Source: Saprospiraceae bacterium (GTDB taxonomy: Bacteria; Bacteroidota; Bacteroidia; Chitinophagales; Saprospiraceae). From it: a stretch of 47,337 nt of DNA. Shown one piece after another: positions 21,901 through 25,061 of the stretch. The notes under the pieces are model-generated. The model worked only from the letters and a program-made list of their open reading frames with translations, did not search any database and was not told the origin of the DNA. The translations under genes and the position numbers were made by a program. Position 1 is the stretch's first letter, and each line of letters begins with the position of its first letter. The stretch spans positions 13,030 to 60,366 of the forward strand of contig JAHDHL010000030.1 in the NCBI GenBank assembly GCA_020631355.1, in the 5' to 3' direction.

Positions 21901-23194
21901 CATAGGCTCCAGTGTTACCTAGATTCACCACTTCTGGAGTAATCTTGATTTTCGGAGTTTCTACGGCTCCATCCTTGAAGTACACCTTGAATTCAGAGGA
22001 ATCCAAAAGGTATGTCAGACCATAATTGTGTTCTGTACGGAATCTCCATTCTTCGAAATAACCTCCGATGGTACCGTCGTTTACAATCATGTACATGATT
22101 TTCTTTTCCTGGGAGTTGTCACCCGGGCACTGCTGATAAGCAGGTCTGTCCTTGAATGCCGTAAATAGGAAATCATGGTAATCATCAATGACGAAATCAG
22201 GTCTTAGGAAACCAAAACGCACTCCATTGGAGCGTTCTGTTGACGTGGAGGTACAAGTAGGAAGGTTGGAACCGTTGTTACAGCCCCATTGAACACCCCT
22301 GTAGGCATCATCCGGATTCAGAGAGCAACCTGTGGTCTCGTATATTTCCTTGAATATTAATGTTTCGTTGAACTGAAGCAAGTTGGGATAATCTGTTGGA
22401 TTACCCGCAAAAGGAACCGCTTGGGATATGATTGCGGCTTCGATGATGAAGTATGTGGTATCACCATTGGTATAGGATGGTGTTACTTCCACTCCATTCA
22501 CTTCCAACTTAGTCAGTGTGATTTCGTCATGATTCACCACATAATAGAAGAATGTATCCAAGACACCTTGGTTACCATTCACTACTGTTACTGTAGTTGT
22601 ATCAACATAGCCAAAGGCAGCATCATACAATGGCGTAGTGGTTGCATTACCCACAATCGAAGGTATGGATAATGTAGCCTGCACTACTGCGAACTGTGGT
22701 GTCGTTTCTTCCTGTGGCGATGCCATCTCGGGAGAATTGAACTCTAGGTCGAAAGAGATATCGCTATCACTATCGGCCAGAGCCTGCGCAGCACAATCCA
22801 CATGGAGATCCAGTGTAAAGGAGGCTGTTTCAGAAACTGCTAAATCCCCAATTAAGAATTGGGGTGTCCCATTAGGAGATGCAATTTCCGTAGCTCCCGA
22901 TACCGTACCTGTGGTATAGGTAAAGCCCTCTGGCAGCTGTAACTCAGCTGTTATGGCAGTCAGTGGCCCCGTGGCCGTATTGGTCACGATGATTTCAATC
23001 TCACTATCGGGTCCACAGAGGGAAAATCTGTCGACACCCAAAGTGGGAACGATAACTTGGACATTTAGATCATCCTGCGCCATGCTTGTAAGGGACAGGA
23101 GGCCTAAAATAAAAATGAAACCTATCCTACCAAAGATAGATTTCAACCCGTTTGGATTAAAAAATGTAGTTGAAGTGATCATAACTTGCTTCAT
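1..23194 (-). CDS. Giant SprB-like multidomain surface adhesin, 3' end outside window
   Basis: The frame is open from the ATG at 23194 to base 1 (7,731 codons). I checked the phase at about 19.0, 13.5, 5.8, 3.6, 2.1 and 0.9 kb and it is the same everywhere. The N-terminus (MKQVMITSTTFF...) contains a hydrophobic stretch ending in SLTSMAQ, a signal peptide. Order of domains: residues ~40-1900 are extracellular sequence I cannot classify, with a DTDNDGIVDGGEAL calcium-loop-like motif near 20,960; ~1900-1990 SdrD-B-like (VGNHVWCDENYNGIQDFGEP); ~2010-2110 DUF11-like; ~2250-2480 PKD-like (WLWDFDDGG); ~2500-6000 an array of ~84-residue YSIDGG modules; ~6000-6780 SprB-type DGS..PYTYxW repeats; ~6780-7400 seven CVVxCDD modules; ~7400-7731 tandem-95/cadherin-like modules rich in DxDxDG. 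Repeat-rich giants of this kind in Bacteroidota are usually T9SS cargo used in adhesion or gliding (SprB family knowledge). The sorting domain would lie beyond base 1, so export by T9SS is inferred. The next Met (23182) is an alternative start. Confidence 0.9.
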   Translation of the reverse strand, partial: MKQVMITSTTFFNPNGLKSIFGRIGFIFILGLLSLTSMAQDDLNVQVIVPTLGVDRFSLCGPDSEIEIIVTNTATGPLTAITAELQLPEGFTYTTGTVSGATEIASPNGTPQFLIGDLAVSETASFTLDLHVDCAAQALADSDSDISFDLEFNSPEMASPQEETTPQFAVVQATLSIPSIVGNATTTPLYDAAFGYVDTTTVTVVNGNQGVLDTFFYYVVNHDEITLTKLEVNGVEVTPSYTNGDTTYFIIEAAIISQAVPFAGNPTDYPNLLQFNETLIFKEIYETTGCSLNPDDAYRGVQWGCNNGSNLPTCTSTSTERSNGVRFGFLRPDFVIDDYHDFLFTAFKDRPAYQQCPGDNSQEKKIMYMIVNDGTIGGYFEEWRFRTEHNYGLTYLLDSSEFKVYFKDGAVETPKIKITPEVVNLGNTGAYGALECHDGINPYLVEFHDEGIFIDVGDTLIFEAEFIYPTDCGSCSDAGVYQFRHPHLYMDQILYEDACRLEEFTEPTATTRYLLNYIRDFVEAPGYIVDQTTDNVCYTTTSYTNEFMNQYYNNTNSYTHHHVTPRGISGSTYDEFYSGQCEECYTELIYYIDGGLDWAGLDGDLSTSEFVWRDGSGDTHTPYQIEYFDHDDATQDTLIVRYKRVNTLDQTNTFDPRYGGKMNLRLTGDCEERVPHCSPPFNTDNYIQDPTVNVRSEYWFILDPACGCREEINTPKNSPILLDCPNCDCEGLVHTDMDFERQNYGLGDTDNDGIVDGGEALDENLVLKNRFVIGDTLKANFGGYISGGAGMNWDHAFAIVKIPTFTITGGRAFNKGNFPLGANVTIYDQDGGTYTCDVLRQFIGGPEDNWLITEFSPGSLSTLGCSSIPADYIFEDGDSIALNTFFKITDYYRDQLEMTFSTEFYVTDLPYDLGTHYQCNTLPEKMTYLSYYMYNNISDYDIYECNNNGYYDPPGPAIDNYDYWQFFANYGWYGDWDVDFFPNEIRQPFLPKEVTFTKPDDLDWGESLHFLLRDANGSIGNNGVGSFGDQRLFIDISATSNATINGNQLILSFPGILEDMGYNRFDEGILLRVAPPVSPNCHTEYEAPFTYKNITSSVTFETDANMFGNPEFTMVDTMLNANYYGNHQNYFYDTDAPYNDRYYWIQPEDLAVTWNYARLNGLPRVLLQPYSFEEQLAQETTCFSMDVTNTGDLKSTNTFVSWESPSGGVILHDVRDPATGDPYPENLGIISIGDVEVGQTRTVELCIASNNCETDSIIVNTGWDCSGYPGSTEEIVCSEPQTLRLVTVDAVLGMEILSPDPGQPYNIDLCEDVEYMLKFNSADLGYLFDIRMYWRLPTATTYIPNSFEIAYPVPVDGSDTTWVSSVTEPVNFFGNLWRINVSDQNTTLETDGLEGTTNTLENFMLVRFRTTTDCGFKTPSRALFRSRARNACGEETNRVFNPGPRVRLNGVSSPFLSGLNVGDPAILNGCGANSLPVDVAYNIEIGSQPVGSADSILVELPQGITYVPNSYNPGTNSVPLGPTNPVIQNVNGGQNIIIDMPDGLAAGQSADFTFQVEASDVGQFCQGYDMFVSTFNSQDVVCVRTGSTCQVRAVSDEVERRIQVVKPTYEISNLSLTATAAPPDQESLDYCFDLTNTGEPVPAGQVTTVSLMADINENGDYDEGVDVLLADVTTTQAIPTNGTVTVCGNVDVTSGLSCSVYAYMDMDKTCSCNEYTSFRASADYIVPFPEDEFEACSDDLIPSVGPDPMLNNTYEWVGINGADVSFLSSTTTTPVSFQMENPTTQELTLQYYLRSERNDQCGSVDTVSITVYPTQRDLILTQNCATNDFQLAGPVGFTDYNWTSPNGGVVDVTDPLSMVEIASYGPGTHEFMLTYNDANGCAAEFRQEVTLVNCSNRTSVGNHVWCDENYNGIQDFGEPPLVGIEVNLFSGTDLITPVQTTFTDSTGWFNFGPLTAADYAIGVPSLVAEQYVGTTKNAGSDGELDSDVNPTSLITDVFYLPNGDSLTNYDIGLLCPLVDIDVKKEVYEMDHTTEAEIVTEGDSVIWDIEVCNRTMGPPDTFPFNATNVYVTDNLPGQVDYVTYSATEGTYDPVTGVWHIPQIDNGTCEILSITTRVSSVFELVENVATIDSLDMPDVDSTDWEGREPLTSRGCFIEITSFNVSGCSYNNAVTPSSGYSIDVSWEYVGVETDFLITSTNGIYELVTNDLSEAQSYTITGLTADDVQSIEFKVAVSDEPVCFDNEFYNAPAPCCPDITASNDASICIGDSTPLSVSGQPTYSYTWAPSTGLSCVSCPNPSASPAVTTTYTVTSTDDSGCEQTDEVVVTVNTLPTPDFFAPEVCAGEATPFTDLTPSTPAIQSWLWDFDDGGATSTAQNPNYVFSTDGEYNVSLTVTTVGGCDVTIFETVTVHPALIADAGENATICEGDSYQLNAQGGTIFQWAPSSSLNNANIFDPIASPTTTTTYTVTVTNDFGCTGTDQVTVTVVPVPVITGVTDVDVSDCTTDNGSISVTATGTGGTLEYSINNGSTWQNNGSFTGLAPGSYTVLVRYDDETCPVAYDNNPVIIEAPDAAQITDVITVEPNGCAGANNGSIEIIASGGLAPLEYSIDGTNYVTTNTFTNLAAGSYPISVRNADDNCVIVASTVVFEDPVNPMITAANGTDVTDCGENDGTITILATGNMPLEYSIGGGIWQSSNVFSNLPANVYTVSVRYQDNSCSDTYALPVVIDEPTAPSNIFVNSTNPTDCGVDNGIINISVTAGSESPEFSIDGGLNWQSSNTFNNLAPGSYNVVVRNVTGTCEVSSSTNPVILVAPNTPSITDVVTSDVTDCGAGDGTITITASGGTAPLQYSINGGLNFFDNGGSFTGLAAGTYNIVVSNANGSCDVTFPSVTIEEPTAPIISNVIATDVTDCNQTDGTISIFASGEGALEYSIDGGSTWQTSSVFPNLPAFNGYVVVVRNADGTCIQAFGPPIIIDEPTAPSITNVSFTPPTDCGVDDGSITITSTGGSSSTEYSIDGGVNWQASGSFTNLAPGTYNVFVRNDDGTCEVADDFNPYILTAPNAPSISNVEFTDPTECGVVNGTITVTASGGTAPLRYSNDGGLSFQSSNVFSNLAGGTYNIVVANSDLSCQVTYPPITLTDPVLPTFNAPGVVATDVSDCGETDGTITVYASGVENLEYSINNGPWQPSNVFINLPGGNYIVDVRNAESQNCEVTFSNTVTIFAPTTPVINSVTPSNPTDCDTNNGQINISVVNGSSNPEFSIDGGLTWSSNPLFTGLAPDTYTIQVRNDDGTCLVQHISQITLVAPNSPEITDVTFTDPTDCGETDGTITITASGGIAPLEYSINGGTDWFSNGGNFTGLAGGVYEILVRNDNGSCVISNPSVTLTDKVAPTFATNGVTVSDVTDCGEADGTITISANSNNPIEFSIDGGSTWQSSNVFSGLSDGFYDISIRNTDGTCQVDYPTQVEIDIPETPNYNAIGVVVDNPDDCGATDGSITVNVTAGSTAPEYSIDGGLTWQSSNVFSGLEAGEYTVSIRNNDATCEVLYPSNPVVLTDPDAPEITDAIYTDPTDCSVADGTITISVSGGVEPLEYSIDGGNTFVANGGTFTGLAGGTYEIQVANAGGSCVDVFPSVTLTDKILPVFDAPAFEVTDVTDCTLSNGTITINANGGEGLEYSIDGGGTWQPSNIFSGLPVGSYEIAVRNEDETCEVDYPFDAVINGPAAPTFDAVNPVVTVDPDDCDTDNGSITINVNDGSSDPEYSIDGGVNWQSSNVFSGLAAGTYNVVVRNDDGSCSTAYANNPFELVAPEAPSIVDVQFTDPTDCDVIDGTITITAAGGIAPLEYSIDGGVSFVDNGGVFTGLAGGNYPIVVRNAGGSCDVTFPSVTLTDEVPPVFDAPAFEVTDVTDCGEADGTIIINASSAEAIEYSIDGGLTWQPSNVFSGLDAGNYDISIRNTSGTCQVDYPFQAIIDTPEPPVFDQVDPVVTTDPTNCDIDNGTITINVTDGSSPTEYSIDGGLNWQSGNVFSGLSAGTYNIFIRNSVGGTCLEVYPDNPVFLVAPDAPQITDVTFTDPTECNSDDGTITITANGGIAPLEYSINGGVDFFENNGLFTGLAGGLYEIVVRNEDGTCEVTFPSVTLTDQVAPTYDIPAFEVTDVTDCGLEDGTITINASSAEALEYSIDGGTSWQPSNVFTGLSDGNYDITIRNTTGTCQVDYPFQAIIGIPTPPQFAVVDPVVTTDPTDCDVNDGSITVNVTDGSSAPEFSIDGGVNWQSSNVFNGLSAGTYDIFIRNSVGGTCVEAYPDNSVFLVAPNAPSITDATFTNPTECDVADGTITITASGGIDPLQYSIDGGTTFVANGGLFTGLAGGTYEIVVRNDDESCDVTFPSITLVDQVEPTFDATAFSVTHVTDCGSGDGTITINASSNEAIEYSIDGGFTWQPSNVFTGLDAGTYNLSIRNTTGTCQVDNPTVAIVNEPVSPTFDPIDPVVTTNPTDCDTDNGTITINATDGSSPAEYSIDGGLNWQTSNEFTGLAPGTYNIFIRNLAGGTCLATFPSNPVFLVAPNAPQITDATFTDPTDCNVADGTITITATGGINPLQYSIDGGTTFVANGGLFTGLAGGTYEIVVRNDDESCDVTFPSITLTDKVEPTFDTPAFNVTQVTDCGASDGTITINASSNEALEYSIDGGATWQPSNVFSGLSAGTYPLAIQNTTGTCEVDNPVSVIINEPVAPTFDPVDPVVVTDPTDCDVNDGTITINVTEGSSPTEFSIDGGLNWQPSNVFNGLSAGTYNVYIRNAVGGTCLEVYPNNPVFLVAPNAPQITDATFTDPTDCDAADGTITITASGGIAPLQYSIDGGVSFQENNGLFTGLVGGVYEIVVRNSDETCDVTFPSVTLTDQEAPTYDIPAFNVTDVTDCGESDGTITINASSDEALEYSIDGGTTWQPGNVFTGLASGSYDVTIRNTSGTCEEDYPFNANVGEPTAPEFDAVDPVVTTNPTDCDTDNGTITINVTEGSSATEYSIDGGVNWQSSNIFTGLAAGSYNIFIRNSVGGTCLEAYPNNPVILDAPNAPSIVDVISVDPTECNTADGSIMITANGGIEPLQYSIDGGLTFFENGGLFSGLSGGFYQIVVRNADESCDVTFPSVTLTDEMAPTFDTPAFVVTDVTDCGEADGTITVNASSNEAIEYSIDGGATWQPSNVFTGLADGNYDISIRNTSGTCQVDYPFQAIIDMPEAPVFDAGNAVVSVDPSDCNTDNGTITINSTAGTAATEFSIDGGINWQSSNEFTGLGAGTYNVFIRNEDETCLVPYPLNPVVLVAPNAPSISDVLFEDPSECNTADGTITILASGGVAPLEYSINGGVDFFENDGEFTGLAGGFYEIVVRNSDGTCDVTFPSVTLTDQEAPTFDDPAFTVTDVTDCDLADGTITINANSNEALEYSINGGGTWQASNVFTGLADGNYDITIRNITGTCEVDAPTQAVINIPEAPEFDAVNAVVVTNPTDCDNEDGTITINATAGSSATEYSIDGFNWQTSNVFSDLGAGGYNIFIRNSDGGTCMETYPNNPVLLEAPNAPSITDVIANDPSECNTADGSIMITATGGIDPLQYSIDGGLTFFENGGLFSGLSGGFYQIVVRNADESCDVTFPSVTLTDQEAPAFDTPAFTVTDITDCDETDGTIIINATSTEPLVYSINGGTTWQPSNIFNGLDEGNYDISIRNTSGTCQVDYPLQAVITAPVAPEFDPNNGFVSADPSDCSANDGMIIINATAGSAAVEYSIDGFNWQLSNEFTDLGPGNYNIFIRNEDGSCQVPYTLNPVVLVAPDGPEITNVISINPTGCTNTDGTITIEAINGVAPIQYSIDGGDTYSTDNIFTDLAAGIYDIVVTNADGTCEVTSFSQVLENTGEGTPIVEVENYEFCLNPAGTYQLLDDYIFVNGVQYTNAFEIEYASTYGTFLNPNDANTTFIPFNNVPEDMFITIYITDPTNGCTGSDVLTFTPQDLPDVGLEPDSICAGESIILSTTGGTDLTWSVVSGDMNSLSCTSCTTPTVNPTETTVYEVLVADGGNGGNCPGTAQVEIYVYEDPFVVNPIETISICEDSSTPVSIELSETITDYFIEASGGTYSNVVVAGNELQFDATIAGSLANYNIELTGENGCMVEEAFTIVQTSDPNANFIVQLPSCGLTNVEFMFTGNASPGAVLTWSLQDGTLLYSSPATATAPAGAQIIASFPSLGGKVITLELNDGGCTDQSVQSILINPEAPTVTPTVSDVTVCGGANGSIDLLVSSSSTVVTTTGTYQFQWNGPNGFSSTDEDISGLEPGTYYVTVTDANTLCESTLDINVTGPESVELVDIITVSDLSCISDNGSVEVTIMGGTAPYTFTLTDLITNSVAGTTTGADLTASFSDLPSSIYNLNVTDAAGCGMDETVPVRVANSSGVSISSINVNPTACSADNGSFDIIISGNDGPYTYDFYQDVTLVTDNGTIADGTTSFTFDNLAAGSYQVIVTGVGGCQSMVDVEIEATEAVFGTNLSLVPSNPATCDSNDGSFTVQGAPANASYAWESTNGTTIADTDNPTGLAPGLYTVVVTNTATGCSATTSASLTATDGPAITINDVTDLTCSDDADASITFTVNGYGWYIYNIYGGNNAGSITTGTPTTVTGLGAGTYVLSVIDQLNDCQSFMEFEVTEIPAFDVYVSPVMPTQCDDADGRLDLEMQGGTAPYTIVSNVGNAPGSPVANYGSVLNVGAEMVDVTITDANGCTVDVDYTLVPMFGCTDTLYVTTPYDTDVDTCINEVLDLNVDIYSATVCGENLTEVDVTTGNDDCINLNPDPSFTGTSEICVVHCDDLGTCDTTIVYIEVENPIIPTDTTIVTVPPIDPSVECVLADLWQLPGNVTSATICAEDLTEVDIEAGTDGCITIDPADDFFGAVTETCIIHCDEYGFCDTSIVFIAVETPVDTIQVTIPSGDPTEVCVTDQLQLQGNLVSSDICGDTPTEVDATTATDLDCVSLDPQDGFVGNTEVCVVVCDDSNPQFCDTTIVIVTVTPPMDTVEVEIPAGDPTEICLTDTEVQLGGTLTTANICGENALEVDASTTGGLCVNLDPVTGFNAGQTEVCVVHCDDNDPQLCDTTIIIVNVLPPVDTINVTTPFETPTEVCLSNDELQLAGNPLTATMCGDTPAEVDGETNGLICVDATPAQGFVGTSEMCVVVCDDNNPQFCDTTIINVTVLPPTDTIEVDIPADDPTELCLTTDEVQLPGNVVSGTICGEDPTEVDASTLTGLCLELDPADAFPVGTSEVCVVFCDDSNPQICDTTIIVVNVLPPTDTLVVDIPQDLPWDTCLTANELQLIGGIVSATSCGDGGNLENVEINDECLTIDPVDGFIGETELCVVHCDGDFCDTTIIVINTYITNEPPVADDDFNNTPMDTPVSGSVVTNDSDPDGDNITVTEVSDEPDNGTVTVNPDGTYTYTPNPGFSGEDTFDYVICDDGVPSMCDTATVTINIVDPTEENMPPVANDDDTSTEEGTPVTSSVLGNDSDPDGDDLIVSTTPVEEPTNGTVTINPDGTYTYTPDPGFTGEDTFTYEVCDDATPALCDTAVVTITILPSDDVNDPPVAEDDAEFTDVDTPVEGSVLDNDNDPNGDPLTVNTTPVEEPTNGTVTINPDGTYTYTPNPGFTGNDEFVYEVCDDGTPALCDQATVIITILDLNEPPVAEDDFNDTPMDTPVSGSVVTNDSDPDG
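985..2850 (-). repeat. Seven ~92-residue CVVxCDD/CDTTI modules in the giant protein
   Basis: A module with the core E(V/L)CVVHCDD...CDTTII.V.VLPP.DT..V.IP...P...CL....LQL recurs. The CDTT codons lie near 1014, 1274, 1551, 1824, 2100, 2371 and 2652, so the period is about 260-281 bp (about 92 residues). Each copy has several Cys, and the linkers contain DTxxVxxP. It sits between the SprB-type repeats and the tandem-95 modules. I recognise it only as a motif seen in giant Bacteroidota proteins and cannot assign a named Pfam family. Confidence 0.8.
5200..15700 (-). repeat. Three-module super-repeat array, period ~756 bp, about 14 units
   Basis: Three module types alternate inside the giant gene. 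Type A reads TDCGEADGTITINAS..EYSIDGG.TWQPSNVF; type B reads TDCDTDNGTITINVT.. and carries an extra GGTCLEVYPNNPV tail; type C reads ECN.ADGTITI.ASGG..PLEYSIDGG and ends VTFPSVTLTD. Equivalent points of the type B module fall at 5835, 6588, 7338, 8094, 8850, 9606, 10362, 11118, 11871, 12624, 13371, 14112, 14853 and 15585. The spacing is exactly 756 for five consecutive steps in the middle (252 residues) and falls to 732-753 toward the ends. All intervals are multiples of three, so the frame is kept. Each module has one Cys in the TDC motif and one in the GTC motif. The fold is probably SprB/PKD-like beta-sandwich; this is inferred from the DGTI..YSIDGG..L.AGTY pattern, without a profile search. 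Confidence 0.9.
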
Positions 23195-23780
23195 TTACTT
23201 GTTACTGTCTTGGAAATGCGGGGAGATCAGAACACATACACACTTGATTTCCCAGCAAAGTTTTAAATATTTATTTGTCGAATTATGTTATTATAAATGT
23301 ATTTATTTATGAATAGCACAATCTTATATATCTTATCAAATATTATACCATTCAATTATATATGAATGATATAATATGCTTAATCTCGGGATGTAGAATT
23401 TATTTCAATTCTGAGTGGAATAGTATGTCGAAGAAATTGATGTTCGTTGCTGCTTAGATTTCTCTGATTCCACCGACTATCTCAATAGTCTACTTGGCAT
23501 ATCCAAGAATCTTGCCCAAACAGATAGATAAATAATCATATACGACCATTTTGTGACATCGTACATATTATCATAAATCTATACAACAATACATAACACA
23601 ATAAAAAACAAGCTCAAATCATGGTTCAGGGTATAAAAAATCAGTTAAGACATGATAAACCCATAATTATATTTGTCGGATTGTGACAATTATAGATTCC
23701 TATAATAGATGGCTTTTTTAACACTTTTTTGCATTATATTAATAAATGTTACCATGTATTATTTTTTTTACCCTATCACA

Positions 23781-23812
23781 AATCGCCATTTTTTTGAAAA
23801 AAATCAGCGATT
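23781..23812. promoter_or_regulatory. Imperfect inverted repeat upstream of galK
   Basis: The outer arms AATCGC and GCGATT are perfectly complementary and enclose TTTTTTTG/AAAAAAA runs with a small internal mismatch, giving a near-palindrome of 32 bp. It lies about 60 bp upstream of the galK -7 box. It could be a regulator site, or a terminator-like hairpin for a transcript entering from either side. Function is inferred from symmetry only. Confidence 0.35.
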
Positions 23813-23872
23813 CCCTGAGTTTATCATTTCACTTTTATGACAAGTATACATGTGGAAACCATGAATAATCTT

Positions 23873-23880
23873 TACTTTTG
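23873..23880 (+). promoter_or_regulatory. Putative -7 box (TACTTTTG) of the galK-galT operon
   Basis: The octamer matches the Bacteroidota -7 consensus TAnnTTTG exactly. A convincing -33 TTG element is not visible at the right distance (only TGTG at 23851). The box ends 5 nt before the galK ATG, so transcription would start at or next to the start codon, suggesting a leaderless or nearly leaderless mRNA. Confidence 0.45.
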
Positions 23881-23885
23881 GAAGC

Positions 23886-25049
23886 ATGAAAAAGGTCTCA
23901 TTACCCTATGATTTTTTCCGAAATCATTTCTCGCAAAACCCTCATTTGAAAGCCACTTCACCCGGCAGGGTCAATATCATCGGAGAGCATACCGATTATA
24001 ATGGAGGATGGGTATTACCGGCAGCCATTGATAAACAGGCTATGGTCCTCATTGCTAAGAATGGTTTAGACCAGCACCGTTTTTATGCTTATGATATCCA
24101 AGAGGCTTTTGAATTCGGTTTAGCTGAAAACCCTCCGACGAATGGTTGGGAAAAATATGCTTTTGGAGTCGTAAGGTCTTTGGAAAAGCACCGAGACATA
24201 CCGCAAGGAATGGATGTTCTCATTACGGGTAATGTTCCTTTCGGTGCAGGGTTATCATCATCCGCAGCCATTGAATGTGCCCTTGCCCTTGCCATTAATG
24301 ATCTTTTCGAATTAGGATTGGATAAGAAAACACTGGCCTATATCTGCCAGAAAGCAGAGCACGACTATGTAGGTGTCAAGTGTGGTATCATGGATCAATT
24401 TGCAAGTCTGTTCGGACAAGAAAACCATGCCATGCTATTGGACTGCCAGAAAGTAGACCATGAATATGTTCCTCTTGAATTGGGTGAGCATGTACTACTG
24501 TTGTGCAATACGAATGTAAGTCATTCGCTTGCCAGTTCTGCATATAATGACCGGAGGGCAGCTTGTGAAAAAGGTGTTTCTATCCTAAAGCAATATTATC
24601 CGAATATCTCGCAACTACGGGATGTAGATGAACAGCAACTCAATGCACAACGGGACCAATTGGATGCAGATATCCTTACCAAATGTCTTTATGTGGTTCA
24701 GGAGAATGCAAGGGTCATCCAAGCATGCCAAGCGCTCAAGGATGGAGACCTCCAGCAGTTGGGGCAATTGATGTATGCCTCACACGATGGATTGAGTAAC
24801 ATGTATGATGTCAGTTGTAAGGAACTGGATTTTCTGGTAGGCCAAGCCCGGCATTTTGATGCTATCATAGGTTCAAGAATGATGGGAGGTGGATTCGGGG
24901 GCTGTACCATCAACATCATACATAAGGATGAAGTGAATCATTTCATTGAAAAGGTAGCTCCATTGTACGAATCCGAATTCGGAAAGGAGATGACTCCCAT
25001 CATTGCACAAATCGGGAATGGGGCACAATCCCATCATTTCCCATCTTAA
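23886..25049 (+). CDS. galK: Galactokinase
   Basis: A cytoplasmic GHMP-family kinase that phosphorylates alpha-D-galactose to galactose-1-phosphate with ATP, the first committed step of the Leloir pathway. The 387-residue length is normal for the family. Visible signatures are the galactokinase motif GRVNIIGEHTDYN (residues 27-39), the GHMP ATP-binding loop GNVPFGAGLSSSAA (about 114-127), the catalytic-Asp segment CGIMDQFASLFG (about 163-174) and the C-terminal glycine motif MGGGFGGC. The ATG at 23886 is the only sensible start, placing the signature at the usual distance from the N-terminus. The stop is 12 bp before galT, so the two genes form an operon. No galE or galM is present in this window. 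Confidence 0.97.
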   Translation: MKKVSLPYDFFRNHFSQNPHLKATSPGRVNIIGEHTDYNGGWVLPAAIDKQAMVLIAKNGLDQHRFYAYDIQEAFEFGLAENPPTNGWEKYAFGVVRSLEKHRDIPQGMDVLITGNVPFGAGLSSSAAIECALALAINDLFELGLDKKTLAYICQKAEHDYVGVKCGIMDQFASLFGQENHAMLLDCQKVDHEYVPLELGEHVLLLCNTNVSHSLASSAYNDRRAACEKGVSILKQYYPNISQLRDVDEQQLNAQRDQLDADILTKCLYVVQENARVIQACQALKDGDLQQLGQLMYASHDGLSNMYDVSCKELDFLVGQARHFDAIIGSRMMGGGFGGCTINIIHKDEVNHFIEKVAPLYESEFGKEMTPIIAQIGNGAQSHHFPS

Positions 25050-25061
25050 ATTCGAGCAGAC

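Larger units (their letters stand above)
23195..23885. other. 691-bp AT-rich divergent intergenic region
   Basis: This gap separates the giant gene (leftward) from galK (rightward), so it must hold promoters for both. It is strongly AT-rich with several A/T runs. I see no conserved ORF in it. Besides a hairpin at 23781-23812 and the galK -7 box, I found no perfect TAnnTTTG on the minus strand to assign to the giant gene, so its promoter is unlocated. Confidence 0.6.

Noticed and set aside
1-23194. Assembly artefact (mis-joined repeats) as the explanation for the giant frame
   Set aside because: All intervals preserve frame and the units are diverged enough to be told apart. Copy number could still be mis-assembled in the most similar central units, so this is kept as a caution only.
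231-23312. Dozens of plus-strand ORFs of 60-190 codons inside the first 23 kb, several with the same recurring sequence (e.g. PPSILYS...VIVPS)
   Set aside because: They are antisense shadows of the minus-strand repeats; their recurrence simply follows the 756-bp periodicity, and they lack start signals and family similarity.
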